A stretch of DNA of 64,000 nt from Thermoproteota archaeon (GTDB lineage Archaea > Thermoproteota > Thermoprotei_A > Sulfolobales > Ignisphaeraceae), in the NCBI GenBank assembly GCA_030550585.1, contig JAUQPB010000003.1:98333-162332 (forward strand), in the 5' to 3' direction. Below are positions 52,447 to 60,621 of this stretch, piece by piece; the stretch's first letter is position 1, and each line of letters starts with the position of its first letter. The notes beneath the pieces were generated by a model. That model was not told where the DNA came from, did not search any database, and saw only the letters and a list, made by a program, of their open reading frames with translations. The translations under genes were made by a program, and so were the position numbers.

Positions 52447-53229
52447 GTGTTGTTAGTTTTGACACACGATGTTGATTGGAGTAGAAAAGGGCCTGCAACA
52501 GAGCATGTACTAGCCCGTCTAAACAGATTCTCTATTGAGGATAGATATAGATTCTTTACTTTGAGGGAGAACATTTATGATGGGATAGCAACTATAATGG
52601 ATTACGAGCAGCGTCAAGGAATTAAATCAACATTTTTCTTTAGAACCTTCTACGATGATTATACAACTGTTGAACTTTATAGCGATATCATATCCGAGCT
52701 GAGAAGAGGCGGCTGGGAAATAGGTTTGCATTCAAACAGCGGAGAAAACCTTGAGAGCATTAGACAAGAAAAGATCTTGTTGGAGAAGATATATTCCCAA
52801 GAGGTCAAGAGCCTAAGGGTTCACTACCTCAAAATAGATGCCAACTTAATACCAAAGTTAAGCGCAATAGGTATAAAATATGATAGTAGCATATGCAAAG
52901 CAAAAACGGGTCCATCACATGAAAGCACAGGATGCCACATATTAGACGGTGTAATGGAGCTACCCATAACAATAATGGATGCATATATGTTTACATATTG
53001 GGGGGTTAAACCAAGTGAGGTATATCAGAAAATTATAGAAATTCTAGACAACTTCAACAGACAAGGTATTAAAATAGCCACTTTGCTTTGGCATACAAAT
53101 AGCGTTAGAATGCATGACGGTAAAGAATACTTGAGATTAGTTGAAGAGATTTGGAAAATTGAGTGGCTAACCCCTATAAGGGTAATCGACACGCCTATCT
53201 CGTTATGCAAAAAAGAAAAGCTGATATAA
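52447..53229 (+). CDS. Polysaccharide deacetylase-like (NodB-fold) protein
   Basis: 260 residues, NodB-type barrel: VLTHDVDWS (metal/catalytic Asp), TFFFRTFYDD, GWEIGLHSNSGENL, VRVHYLKID and VMELPITIMDAYMF, LLWHTNSV. The second His of the usual HxxxH zinc site is Asn/Gly here, so the metal site differs. It may remove an acyl group from a sugar or cell-surface polymer. The GTG start has GAGGTGA 6 bp upstream. It is divergent from the ATP-grasp/HAD gene, so both may be coregulated. Confidence 0.75.
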   Translation: MLLVLTHDVDWSRKGPATEHVLARLNRFSIEDRYRFFTLRENIYDGIATIMDYEQRQGIKSTFFFRTFYDDYTTVELYSDIISELRRGGWEIGLHSNSGENLESIRQEKILLEKIYSQEVKSLRVHYLKIDANLIPKLSAIGIKYDSSICKAKTGPSHESTGCHILDGVMELPITIMDAYMFTYWGVKPSEVYQKIIEILDNFNRQGIKIATLLWHTNSVRMHDGKEYLRLVEEIWKIEWLTPIRVIDTPISLCKKEKLI

Positions 53230-53241
53230 TCAGGAAAAATT

Positions 53242-53297
53242 TTATCAGACTAGGTGTTTCACATCATCTTTTCAGTGTGCCACAGGCTCATCAACAT
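53242..53297 (-). ncRNA. C/D-box guide sRNA (upstream of AEC transporter)
   Basis: On the minus strand: C (TTGATGA, 53288-53294), exactly 12 nt, D' (CTGA, 53272-53275), 4 nt, C' (ATGATGT, 53261-53267), exactly 12 nt, D (CTGA, 53245-53248). Both guide regions have the ideal archaeal spacing. The D guide GAAACACCTAGT pairs with ACUAGGUGUUUC, whose CUAGGUGU core also occurs in archaeal 16S rRNA near E. coli position 820, as I recall. The D' guide is GCCTGTGGCACA. Ends are approximate. Confidence 0.82.
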
Positions 53298-53359
53298 ACA
53301 CTATAAAAATTCACTACCGCGCTTAATTAAACACTGTTGAAATCTTGAAGGTGATGCAT
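53298..53359 (+). promoter_or_regulatory. AEC transporter promoter
   Basis: CACTATAAAAATTC (53299-53312) is a good TATA box about 50 bp before the transporter ATG, and AAGGTGAT precedes that ATG. On the minus strand the same element could promote the C/D sRNA. Confidence 0.45.
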
Positions 53360-54283
53360 ATGAACGTCTATGAGCCTTTAATCATGGTAGTTTTAACAAT
53401 AGCTGGATTCATGCTATCTAGATGGGGATCTAAATATGGTGATATATTTATCAATGCCTCCAACAGTTATCTATTCTACGTAGCTGTTCCAGCCATCTTG
53501 GTAATAAAAATTGGGTTCACCCAAATTAGTTATATTTTCGCTATTTTAATGCTTATATCGTCACTTCACATAATTTTGATGTTGGTAACCTCCTTCTTAT
53601 TGTTTAGACCCCTTGCCGAGCCTATTACCGCATTATCAGCCTCTCTATCACTTTCAATGCCAAATTCAGCCTATTTGGCAATACCATTAGCCTTAATACT
53701 GTGGGGTGATAGCATATATGTTTTGCCATATATGATTGCCTTCAACATTATATTACCGTTCTTGACCATGTTCTTGGCATACATTACTGCAAGAAGGATG
53801 CACGAAAAATCTGTCTACTTTAAATCTTTACCAGTGCTAATAGGATTCGCCTTAGCATTGATAGCAAGAATATTGTATGATGCTGAATATGGAGACAGCA
53901 CTACTATAGTAAACTGCATAGATAATTTAATTTCATATTCGTTCTATTTGTCGTTTATTGTTATTGGAGGTTCCATAGGAAAACTAAGCATGAAAGTATT
54001 GAAAAATGATATCAAAATTGTCGCAACATCATGCATAATCAAGTACATACTATCACCTCTACTTATGTTACTCCTCTCCTTTCTGCTACTAAACAATTTT
54101 AACACAAGCAACAATCTATACATCCATGGGCTTATTCTCCAAAGCATTATGCCACCTGCTGTAATAAATATAGTTCTAGGCAAGGTGTTTCATCTGAATG
54201 AGGAGCTGATAACGATACTTTTAATATTATTGACACCCATTTCAATAGCTTTATCGTTAGCAGTATGGAATATATTAATATAA
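53360..54283 (+). CDS. AEC-family (auxin efflux carrier-like) membrane transporter
   Basis: About 307 residues with ten predicted membrane helices in two sets of five, as in the AEC/Mem_trans family (PIN-like/MdcF-like). The crossing helices contain Pro/Asn-rich breaks (SLSMPNSAYLAIPLAL; SIMPPAVINIVLGKVF). It probably exports or imports small organic acids by secondary transport. The ATG at 53360 has AGGTGAT 4 bp upstream; the track TTG at 53345 precedes that site. Confidence 0.82.
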   Translation: MNVYEPLIMVVLTIAGFMLSRWGSKYGDIFINASNSYLFYVAVPAILVIKIGFTQISYIFAILMLISSLHIILMLVTSFLLFRPLAEPITALSASLSLSMPNSAYLAIPLALILWGDSIYVLPYMIAFNIILPFLTMFLAYITARRMHEKSVYFKSLPVLIGFALALIARILYDAEYGDSTTIVNCIDNLISYSFYLSFIVIGGSIGKLSMKVLKNDIKIVATSCIIKYILSPLLMLLLSFLLLNNFNTSNNLYIHGLILQSIMPPAVINIVLGKVFHLNEELITILLILLTPISIALSLAVWNILI

Positions 54284-54342
54284 TGTGGTCTATATCCAGC
54301 CATGGTCTGTTTTTATAACTGGGATTTGCCATAAGAGAAGGG

Positions 54343-55458
54343 CTATGTAATAGTCTCTTCCGATTTCAAATAAATCTTTATGTGTATTCCAAAATAATCA
54401 TTTTCGGGTATGATGCTATCAAATTGAAGAAGTCCTGTGATAGCATATGGCTCCATATACTCTATAAAGTCTTTGTATGGTATTGATAGATCCTTTATTT
54501 TGACTTCACAATCTCTTCTATCTATTCTAGCAAACGTCTCTACATAGATGTACTCAGCTCTAACATACCTCTTCTCAGCACTTCTATACAATGAGCTATA
54601 TAGGCTTTGAATATCTTTTACTCTCAATTCTGTAGAGACTCTCCGTGCCGTTTTAATCATGTTTCTCACAAATTTCTTCCTTTCATCAACAACATTAATA
54701 AATCTCCTTATAGCATATGGCTGTTGCTCAAAAAGTCTATATATGTTGTCAACCAGAAACAACACCTTTTCTCCCGTGCTATTCTTCTCATGACCAATAA
54801 TCGTTGTTTCATCACATAACCGTATTTTTCTATACCTTATACCAAATCTCGACAAAAATTCTAAGTCCAAACCCGTAAAGTATTTTTTAAATAGATCATA
54901 GTCTATGTTTCTCGTTATTAACAGAAAATATGTGAATTCATTATGTAGAGGCAGGAGTGCTAGAAGTGATGTGTACAAACCCTTCAATATTCTGATTATG
55001 TGAAGAGGGTTGCCTGTTAAGGTGTTGTAATCTGTATCAAGAATGTTGGAGGCTGTTGTCGAGGGTCTTGCAATAATGGAACTTTTATAGATGTCAGATA
55101 GTATAACAATCATCGATTCGATTTCTTTAATAGTTCTAGATTCTCCAAAAAGGAGTGAAATCTTCTGCAATGCTGTTTCATATGGCATCCCACGTGCAAC
55201 ATCCTTTATGGCTTCAGAACATTTGATGCACTTTATGCCAAAAAACTCTTCGAAAATTTTCTGTATGTCTCTCCAATGACCTATAGTGTTTTTGCCTATA
55301 ATGCCTGCAACAATCTTTTTTGTTTTTATATCAGAGGATGTCATTGAAAACTTGTTATATAATCCAACAACCCTTTCACAATATCCTAAAGCTCTTCCAA
55401 TATCCCTTTTAAAAAACTGTTTCCATTTCTCATTGCTTGCTACAGATGGTATGAGCAT
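54343..55458 (-). CDS. Hypothetical 371-residue protein
   Basis: Mostly helical, basic, with one CIKC pair (FGIKCIKCSEAIKDVARGMPYETALQKI) and a beta-rich C-terminus (CEVKIKDLSIPYKDF...YFGIHIKIYLKSEE). There is no signal peptide or convincing membrane helix. I recognise no family. It stands alone between the AEC transporter (convergent) and the flavoprotein gene. Confidence 0.5.
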   Translation of the reverse strand: MLIPSVASNEKWKQFFKRDIGRALGYCERVVGLYNKFSMTSSDIKTKKIVAGIIGKNTIGHWRDIQKIFEEFFGIKCIKCSEAIKDVARGMPYETALQKISLLFGESRTIKEIESMIVILSDIYKSSIIARPSTTASNILDTDYNTLTGNPLHIIRILKGLYTSLLALLPLHNEFTYFLLITRNIDYDLFKKYFTGLDLEFLSRFGIRYRKIRLCDETTIIGHEKNSTGEKVLFLVDNIYRLFEQQPYAIRRFINVVDERKKFVRNMIKTARRVSTELRVKDIQSLYSSLYRSAEKRYVRAEYIYVETFARIDRRDCEVKIKDLSIPYKDFIEYMEPYAITGLLQFDSIIPENDYFGIHIKIYLKSEETIT

Positions 55459-55526
55459 TACTAACTACCTTTCCTAAATAAAGATTTTGTGTTTATTTTA
55501 TGTTATGGCAAAGCATTATTTTTTGT

Positions 55527-56876
55527 TTAGAAACGACCGTGTGATAGCGTTCTTGCCGCGACTATTAGAGGGTGCCAAACTGGGGCAACTGCGGGGTGAT
55601 AGCCTATATCTGCAAAGAATAGATCTTCTATTGTCATTTCCTTTTCAATAGCTATCGCAACGGAATTGATGTATTCAGCAACAGACTCTTCCCACCCAAC
55701 TATTTGCGCTCCAAGTATTCTTCCAGTAGATGCGTCTACAACCATCTTTATGTATACATATGTACCTTTTGGATAGTAATGGGCTTTGGTTCTAACTTTT
55801 ATCAACTTACTTTCTATTTTGAATCCCTGCTCCTTCGCTTCTTCTTCGCCTAGCCCTGTTCTTGCAATGTACATATCAAAGAACTTTGTTATGGCTGTCC
55901 CAACAATGCCAGGAAATCTTAGGCTTCTTCCGAGAGCTGCATTTGCACCTGCTACCTGCCCCTCTTTATTAGCTGATGGTGCTAGCGGTATCCAGACCTT
56001 CTTACCTGTTATTATATGTCTTTTTTCAGCCACGTCGCCAGCAGCATACACACCCTCAATGTTTGTCTCCATGTATTCATTCACTTCTACAGCTCCGGTG
56101 ATCCCTATTTTGATACCACTTTTTGTAGCTAATTCTATATTCGGCTTAACACCTGTTGCTAAAATAACTAGATCAGTTTTGTAGATATTTTTGCTTGTTG
56201 CAACTGCTTCGACAAATTCTTTCCCAATGATTTCTTTTAGTGGCTCAGAAAGATGTAGCTCGAGACCTCTTGTCACAACCTCTTTTGCAACAATGTCAGC
56301 CACATCCCTGTCTAAGGATCTTGGAAGTAGCTGACCTTCTTTCTCAATGAGTATTGTCTTCTTGCCTAGAGAAAGAGCGGCCTCAGCCATTTCCAACCCT
56401 AGATAGCTTCCGCCAACAATTACTATATTATTTGCTTTTCTAATTGCATCAGACAGCTCATCTGCTTGTGCTGGATGTCTGATCGTATAAACATTTTTTA
56501 GATCAACACCGTTTACCCTCGGTTTTGCAGGTGTGGCACCAGTCGCGATGACCAGCTTGTCCCATTCCATTACCAATTCTTTACCGTCTCTCTCTAGGAC
56601 AACAACCTTTTTATCAACATCAATGTTCTTTGCAACAGTATTTGTTAAAACCCTTATACCTCTATCACGTTCAAAATCTTCTGGAGTATATGTTACTAGC
56701 ATTTTCCTGTCTTTTACTATTCCCTCAACATAGTAGGGGATGGCACATGGTCCATGTGTAATCATATCAGTTGCCTCAATGAGTATGACCTCAGCCGAAG
56801 GATCGAGTTTCTTGGCTCTTGAAGCTGCTGATGCCCCCGCAGCACCACCTCCTATTACCACAATCTTTTTTGACAT
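55527..56876 (-). CDS. CoA-disulfide reductase/NADH oxidase-like flavoprotein
   Basis: 449 residues: FAD motif KIVVIGGGAAGASAASRA, redox Cys44 in HGPCAIPYYVEG, NAD(P) motif NIVIVGGSYLGLEMAEAAL, FAD-ribityl motif GVYAAGDVAE and the dimerisation domain. The single Cys (not CxxxxC) identifies the CoADR/NADH peroxidase-oxidase group, which in thermophilic archaea reduces CoA disulfide or elemental sulfur, or consumes oxygen. The ATG at 56876 has GTGAT upstream; the track start lies 17 codons earlier. Confidence 0.9.
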   Translation of the reverse strand: MSKKIVVIGGGAAGASAASRAKKLDPSAEVILIEATDMITHGPCAIPYYVEGIVKDRKMLVTYTPEDFERDRGIRVLTNTVAKNIDVDKKVVVLERDGKELVMEWDKLVIATGATPAKPRVNGVDLKNVYTIRHPAQADELSDAIRKANNIVIVGGSYLGLEMAEAALSLGKKTILIEKEGQLLPRSLDRDVADIVAKEVVTRGLELHLSEPLKEIIGKEFVEAVATSKNIYKTDLVILATGVKPNIELATKSGIKIGITGAVEVNEYMETNIEGVYAAGDVAEKRHIITGKKVWIPLAPSANKEGQVAGANAALGRSLRFPGIVGTAITKFFDMYIARTGLGEEEAKEQGFKIESKLIKVRTKAHYYPKGTYVYIKMVVDASTGRILGAQIVGWEESVAEYINSVAIAIEKEMTIEDLFFADIGYHPAVAPVWHPLIVAARTLSHGRF

Positions 56877-56934
56877 TCTAATCACAAATATATACGACTT
56901 TATTTGGAAATAAAAGCTGCAGCACAATGAAAAA

Positions 56935-59151
56935 CTATATCTTTAGCTCCATCCTTTTACCAGAGTACTCTACTTCTATGTCAGGTTTTGATTCTTCGAT
57001 TCCAACCCCTCTACCCTTATCTACCAACACAATTTTAAATTTCATAGATCCTATGCTCATAGCCCCCTTCTTCTCGTCGATAATTATCTTATTCTCTTTC
57101 TCAACCCATCTAATTGGTATGACTGCATAGAAGCCCTTTTCATAGTCATATGTTTCGCCATCATCTAGATAGATCATAAATTCACCATCTCTACCTCTAT
57201 ATATTCTCAGCTCTATCTCGCTTCCATAGTCATCCGCTTTTTCAATAGTTGCAGGTGCTAGGGGTAGTATCGCACCACCCCTAACATGTAGGGGTATTCT
57301 ATCTAGAGGTGCCTCAACTCTTATCCACCTACCTCCTAACACCCTATCGCCAGTCCAAAAGTCGTACCACATACCATGTGGTAAATAAACATCTCTCTCA
57401 AATGTTGAGGGCAATGTGATGGGCGATACCATTATAAATGGTCCAAACATGTATTGGTCATCAATTATGGCGGCTGTTTTATCGTTTCTAAAGTCCATGA
57501 CAAGCGGTCTCATAATAGTGTAGTCATGTTCGTATACCATCCAGGCCAATGTGTATATGTACGGTAGAAGCCTATATCTAAGCCTAATGAATTTAACCAG
57601 TATTTCCTCAGCCTCTTTTCCAAATCTCCAAGGCTCCTTTGGATAGTATGTCCCGTGAACTCTGAATATAGGGCAGAAGACACCCCATTGGAACCATCTA
57701 ATAAACAGTTCCTTGTATCCATCGGTCTCTGGGTTTCCGCTAAAGAACCCTCCAATATCTGTTGTCCAGTATGGTAGTCCAGATAAGCTGTAGTTTAGAC
57801 CTGCCCATATCTGTGCTCTGAAGGTTGTCCAGTCACCTGTTATATCACCACTCCAATTAACAACGCCATATCTTTGAATTCCTGCAAAGCCTGATCTTGT
57901 TAATATAAGAACCCTTTTGTTAGAAACTGCTCTCTGTCCTCTGTAAACAGCTTCTGATTCGAATAATGGGTAGACATTCAACAATTTAATCATCTTTTTC
58001 CCATTTCCAATATCTAGAGACTTCTGCCATGTTGAGTATATCAAGAGGGGTCTAACCTCCGGCTCTGAGGCGTCTAGCCACCAGCCATCTATGCCTATGC
58101 TATAGAAAACCTCGCTTATCTTCCTCCAGAACCATTCCCTACACTCTTCCTTAAAGACATTTAGAAGACCAAAATCATCTGCACCCGAGCCCATTAGACA
58201 ATTGTTTTTCTCTGCTTCTCTATATACATCAGTTTTCTTTTCGAATATAGGCCAAATAGATATGGCTAATCTGATGCCAAGCTTATGTATGTCTTCGACC
58301 ATCTTCTTTGGATCTGGATAATACTTCTCATCAAATTTGAATGCATTCCATCCATAATCTCCCCAGTATCTCCAATCCTGAACAATTATGTCAATAGGTA
58401 TTCTCCTCTCTCTAAACATTTTTGCAACAGAAACAATCTCTTCTTGTGAAGCATACCTCTCTTTAGATTGCCAGTAGCCAAAGGCATATCTTGGTAGCAT
58501 TACAGCCTTTCCAGTTAACCACCTATACCCCGCTATAACCCTGTCAAGTTCGGGCCCATAGATAATGTAGTAGCTAAGATAGTCGCCAGCCTCAAACCAT
58601 ACCCTGAGAATATCTCTCCTAGACTCTACAACACCCATTGAATACATGTCCCATAGAATACCATAGCCCGAGCTAGAAACTAAGAACGGAACAGCAATAT
58701 CAGTATTTCTCTGCACTAGGTAAACAGTTCTATTCCTATAATCAAATGCATTGTGAGCAGAATAGCCAGCGTGCTGACCAAGACCTAGAAGCAGCGAGTC
58801 TGGCTCTATTCTAAATATCTGCTCGAAGGTATAGAAATCCTCACCATAGAGTCTCTGCTTAGTGGCTTTCCTGTCTATCTCTTCAATTGGAATATCCCCA
58901 AATCTAAAATCTATTTTGTTTTTACCCATATCAACATAAACAGTGATTTCATTCGATGAAACAGCAACTATATCGCCAGATCTATACACATCAACATTGA
59001 CATGCCTAGGCTTTGCAATAACAACTATACTATTATCTTTGAATTGAGATGTTGACGGAACGTGTACAACACGCACAATGTTACTGTCAAAGAACTCTAT
59101 TACGACTTTGCCAACACCAAAAGATAGTTCAACTCCTTGTGATTCATACAT
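56935..59151 (-). CDS. GH31 alpha-glucosidase/alpha-xylosidase
   Basis: 738 residues. GH31 motifs: FGYWQSKERYAS, PIDIIVQDWRYWGDYGW, nucleophile in DGWWLDASEPEVRP (about 359), acid/base region WSGDITGDW and LPYWTTDIGGF, followed by the C-terminal beta domains. It releases glucose or xylose from the non-reducing end of oligosaccharides. There is no signal peptide, so it acts in the cytoplasm. The Ser in DASEP differs from the usual DMNE of alpha-glucosidases and is closer to xylosidase-like members. A TATA-like CTTTAAAAATG lies about 35 bp upstream. Confidence 0.9.
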   Translation of the reverse strand: MYESQGVELSFGVGKVVIEFFDSNIVRVVHVPSTSQFKDNSIVVIAKPRHVNVDVYRSGDIVAVSSNEITVYVDMGKNKIDFRFGDIPIEEIDRKATKQRLYGEDFYTFEQIFRIEPDSLLLGLGQHAGYSAHNAFDYRNRTVYLVQRNTDIAVPFLVSSSGYGILWDMYSMGVVESRRDILRVWFEAGDYLSYYIIYGPELDRVIAGYRWLTGKAVMLPRYAFGYWQSKERYASQEEIVSVAKMFRERRIPIDIIVQDWRYWGDYGWNAFKFDEKYYPDPKKMVEDIHKLGIRLAISIWPIFEKKTDVYREAEKNNCLMGSGADDFGLLNVFKEECREWFWRKISEVFYSIGIDGWWLDASEPEVRPLLIYSTWQKSLDIGNGKKMIKLLNVYPLFESEAVYRGQRAVSNKRVLILTRSGFAGIQRYGVVNWSGDITGDWTTFRAQIWAGLNYSLSGLPYWTTDIGGFFSGNPETDGYKELFIRWFQWGVFCPIFRVHGTYYPKEPWRFGKEAEEILVKFIRLRYRLLPYIYTLAWMVYEHDYTIMRPLVMDFRNDKTAAIIDDQYMFGPFIMVSPITLPSTFERDVYLPHGMWYDFWTGDRVLGGRWIRVEAPLDRIPLHVRGGAILPLAPATIEKADDYGSEIELRIYRGRDGEFMIYLDDGETYDYEKGFYAVIPIRWVEKENKIIIDEKKGAMSIGSMKFKIVLVDKGRGVGIEESKPDIEVEYSGKRMELKI

Positions 59152-59204
59152 AAATTTGTGCCACCATGAATTTTGTAGCCCCTACCTTTAAAAATGTTTG
59201 TAAA

Positions 59205-59483
59205 CTAATCGCATTTGCATGTACACATATTGATTACCTCTACAAATGTATCTAAACCCCTCTCAGATAGCTCTCCTATTACCTTGGGCATTTTCTCTAG
59301 TGGAAATGCATATAGGGAGCCGTTTATCTTTATTCCATCCATTAGCTCTACCAGCCCCTTGGATCTATATCTCTTCCCTTTTATGGTGACCACAGTTCCA
59401 TTCATTGTCTTGTAGATCTTTATCTTAACATTCCTTGGCACATTTTGAGCTACCTTCAGCAACACATATCCAGATGGCTTCAC
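59205..59483 (-). CDS. Small hypothetical protein with CTCKC tail
   Basis: 92 residues, beta-rich (KIKIYKTMNGTVVTIKGKRYRSKGLVELMDGIKING) with a helix and a Cys-rich end NMCTCKC. The ATG overlaps the stop of the gene upstream (ATGA), so translation is coupled. No family recognised. Confidence 0.6.
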   Translation of the reverse strand: MKPSGYVLLKVAQNVPRNVKIKIYKTMNGTVVTIKGKRYRSKGLVELMDGIKINGSLYAFPLEKMPKVIGELSERGLDTFVEVINMCTCKCD

Positions 59484-60034
59484 TGTTTTTCAACCTCTTC
59501 TAAACATAGATCCTCTCTACACCTTGTACTAGCCTTGGTTAGAATATTGGCAACCGATTTGCTCCTTTCAAACATTTTAATTATTCCTCTAAGTACATTT
59601 TCTCGAACAGTCAACAACGTCTTTACACATTCGATTAAATCACTGTTTCCAGTTTCTCTTAACCTCTTCAACAGCTTCTCTATGCATTCGTCTATATGGA
59701 TGAGCGCTGTGGTAGAGTGCTTTAATGCACACCAAATGCTTTCCCACGATGATCTAACATCCGTGCTACCGCCCTTCGCACTCTCAAGCTTTTCAACCAG
59801 GAACAGCGCTTGACCGACAAGCTTTCTCTGCTCCCTAAAAGAATCGATAATATCAGAAAAGATTGGTGCTCCAACATAAGAATCCGATTCTATTAGATGT
59901 TGTTCAACATGATTAAGATGGCCAATGGCATATATAAACTCTTGTATTAAAGCCTCCTCCCAAACAGCAGACCTACCAGCCTCGCCTTTATCCCCAACTA
60001 ACTGCTTAGCCGATTCCAACTGGGCTTGTGACAT
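59480..60034 (-). CDS. Hypothetical helical-bundle protein
   Basis: 184 residues, predicted four or five long helices (EALIQEFIYAIGHLNHVEQHLIE; ALKHSTTALIHIDECIEKLLKRL) and a C-terminal CREDLC motif. It overlaps the following small gene by 4 bp. A perfect 14-bp inverted repeat lies 10 bp upstream of its ATG. No family recognised; metal binding or protein-protein contact via the Cys pairs of both proteins is conceivable. Confidence 0.6.
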   Translation of the reverse strand: MSQAQLESAKQLVGDKGEAGRSAVWEEALIQEFIYAIGHLNHVEQHLIESDSYVGAPIFSDIIDSFREQRKLVGQALFLVEKLESAKGGSTDVRSSWESIWCALKHSTTALIHIDECIEKLLKRLRETGNSDLIECVKTLLTVRENVLRGIIKMFERSKSVANILTKASTRCREDLCLEEVEKQ

Positions 60035-60043
60035 ATAAGATAC

Positions 60044-60075
60044 CCATTTTTATGCAAATTCTTGCATAAAAATGG
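60044..60075. promoter_or_regulatory. Perfect 14-bp inverted repeat upstream of the helical-bundle operon
   Basis: CCATTTTTATGCAA and TTGCATAAAAATGG flank a 4-bp loop ATTC. The arm nearest the gene contains a TATA-like ATAAAAATGG, 10-23 bp before the ATG. It could be an operator covering the promoter, or a hairpin in the leader. Confidence 0.6.
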
Positions 60076-60211
60076 CTAACTTGGCTAATAAATTTTACCC
60101 CTAGTTCTAATTTCATCATAAGTAATGCTAAGTTTTGTAGCAAACTTCTATCTGTTTTTGCAATGAAAATAATAACCAGCTAAATGTAACAATATTTGAG
60201 GTTGAGTTCGA

Positions 60212-60577
60212 TTGGATATAAATACTATTTTGAATTCAAGAAAAGGTATAGAAAAAGTTATGGGAGATGTTCTAAGGGTTTTAAGGCTATATAGAAGGCT
60301 GTGGTTATCTGAAATCCACATGGAGATAGAGGGCATGAACTCAACGTTAAAAGAAGAGGTGCCTAGTTATAACGATGTAAAGAGGGCTGTTAAAGAGTTG
60401 AGCAACCTAGGGTATGTACATGTAGAGAAAGGGATTAGAGGTTCTTTGCAGCATGTACATGGAATAGAGGATTATCTTGTAACAATAGTCGATGATGTAA
60501 AAATAGTCAATGCTTTGACTAATGACAAAAAGCTCTCTGAGTATATGAGAATAAAATATGGCTTTATGGAAATGTAG
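60212..60577 (+). CDS. Winged-helix-like hypothetical protein
   Basis: 121 residues: VLRVLRLYRRLWLSEIHMEIEG...YNDVKRAVKELSNLGYVHVEKGIRGSLQ resembles a winged helix. It may be a small transcription factor, possibly acting on the neighbouring inverted repeat. Start is TTG with GAGGT 9 bp upstream; an ATG at 60260 is the alternative. Confidence 0.6.
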   Translation: MDINTILNSRKGIEKVMGDVLRVLRLYRRLWLSEIHMEIEGMNSTLKEEVPSYNDVKRAVKELSNLGYVHVEKGIRGSLQHVHGIEDYLVTIVDDVKIVNALTNDKKLSEYMRIKYGFMEM

Positions 60578-60621
60578 GATACAACAATTCGATGTTTTTG
60601 CTAAAATGAGTCTAGAATGCA

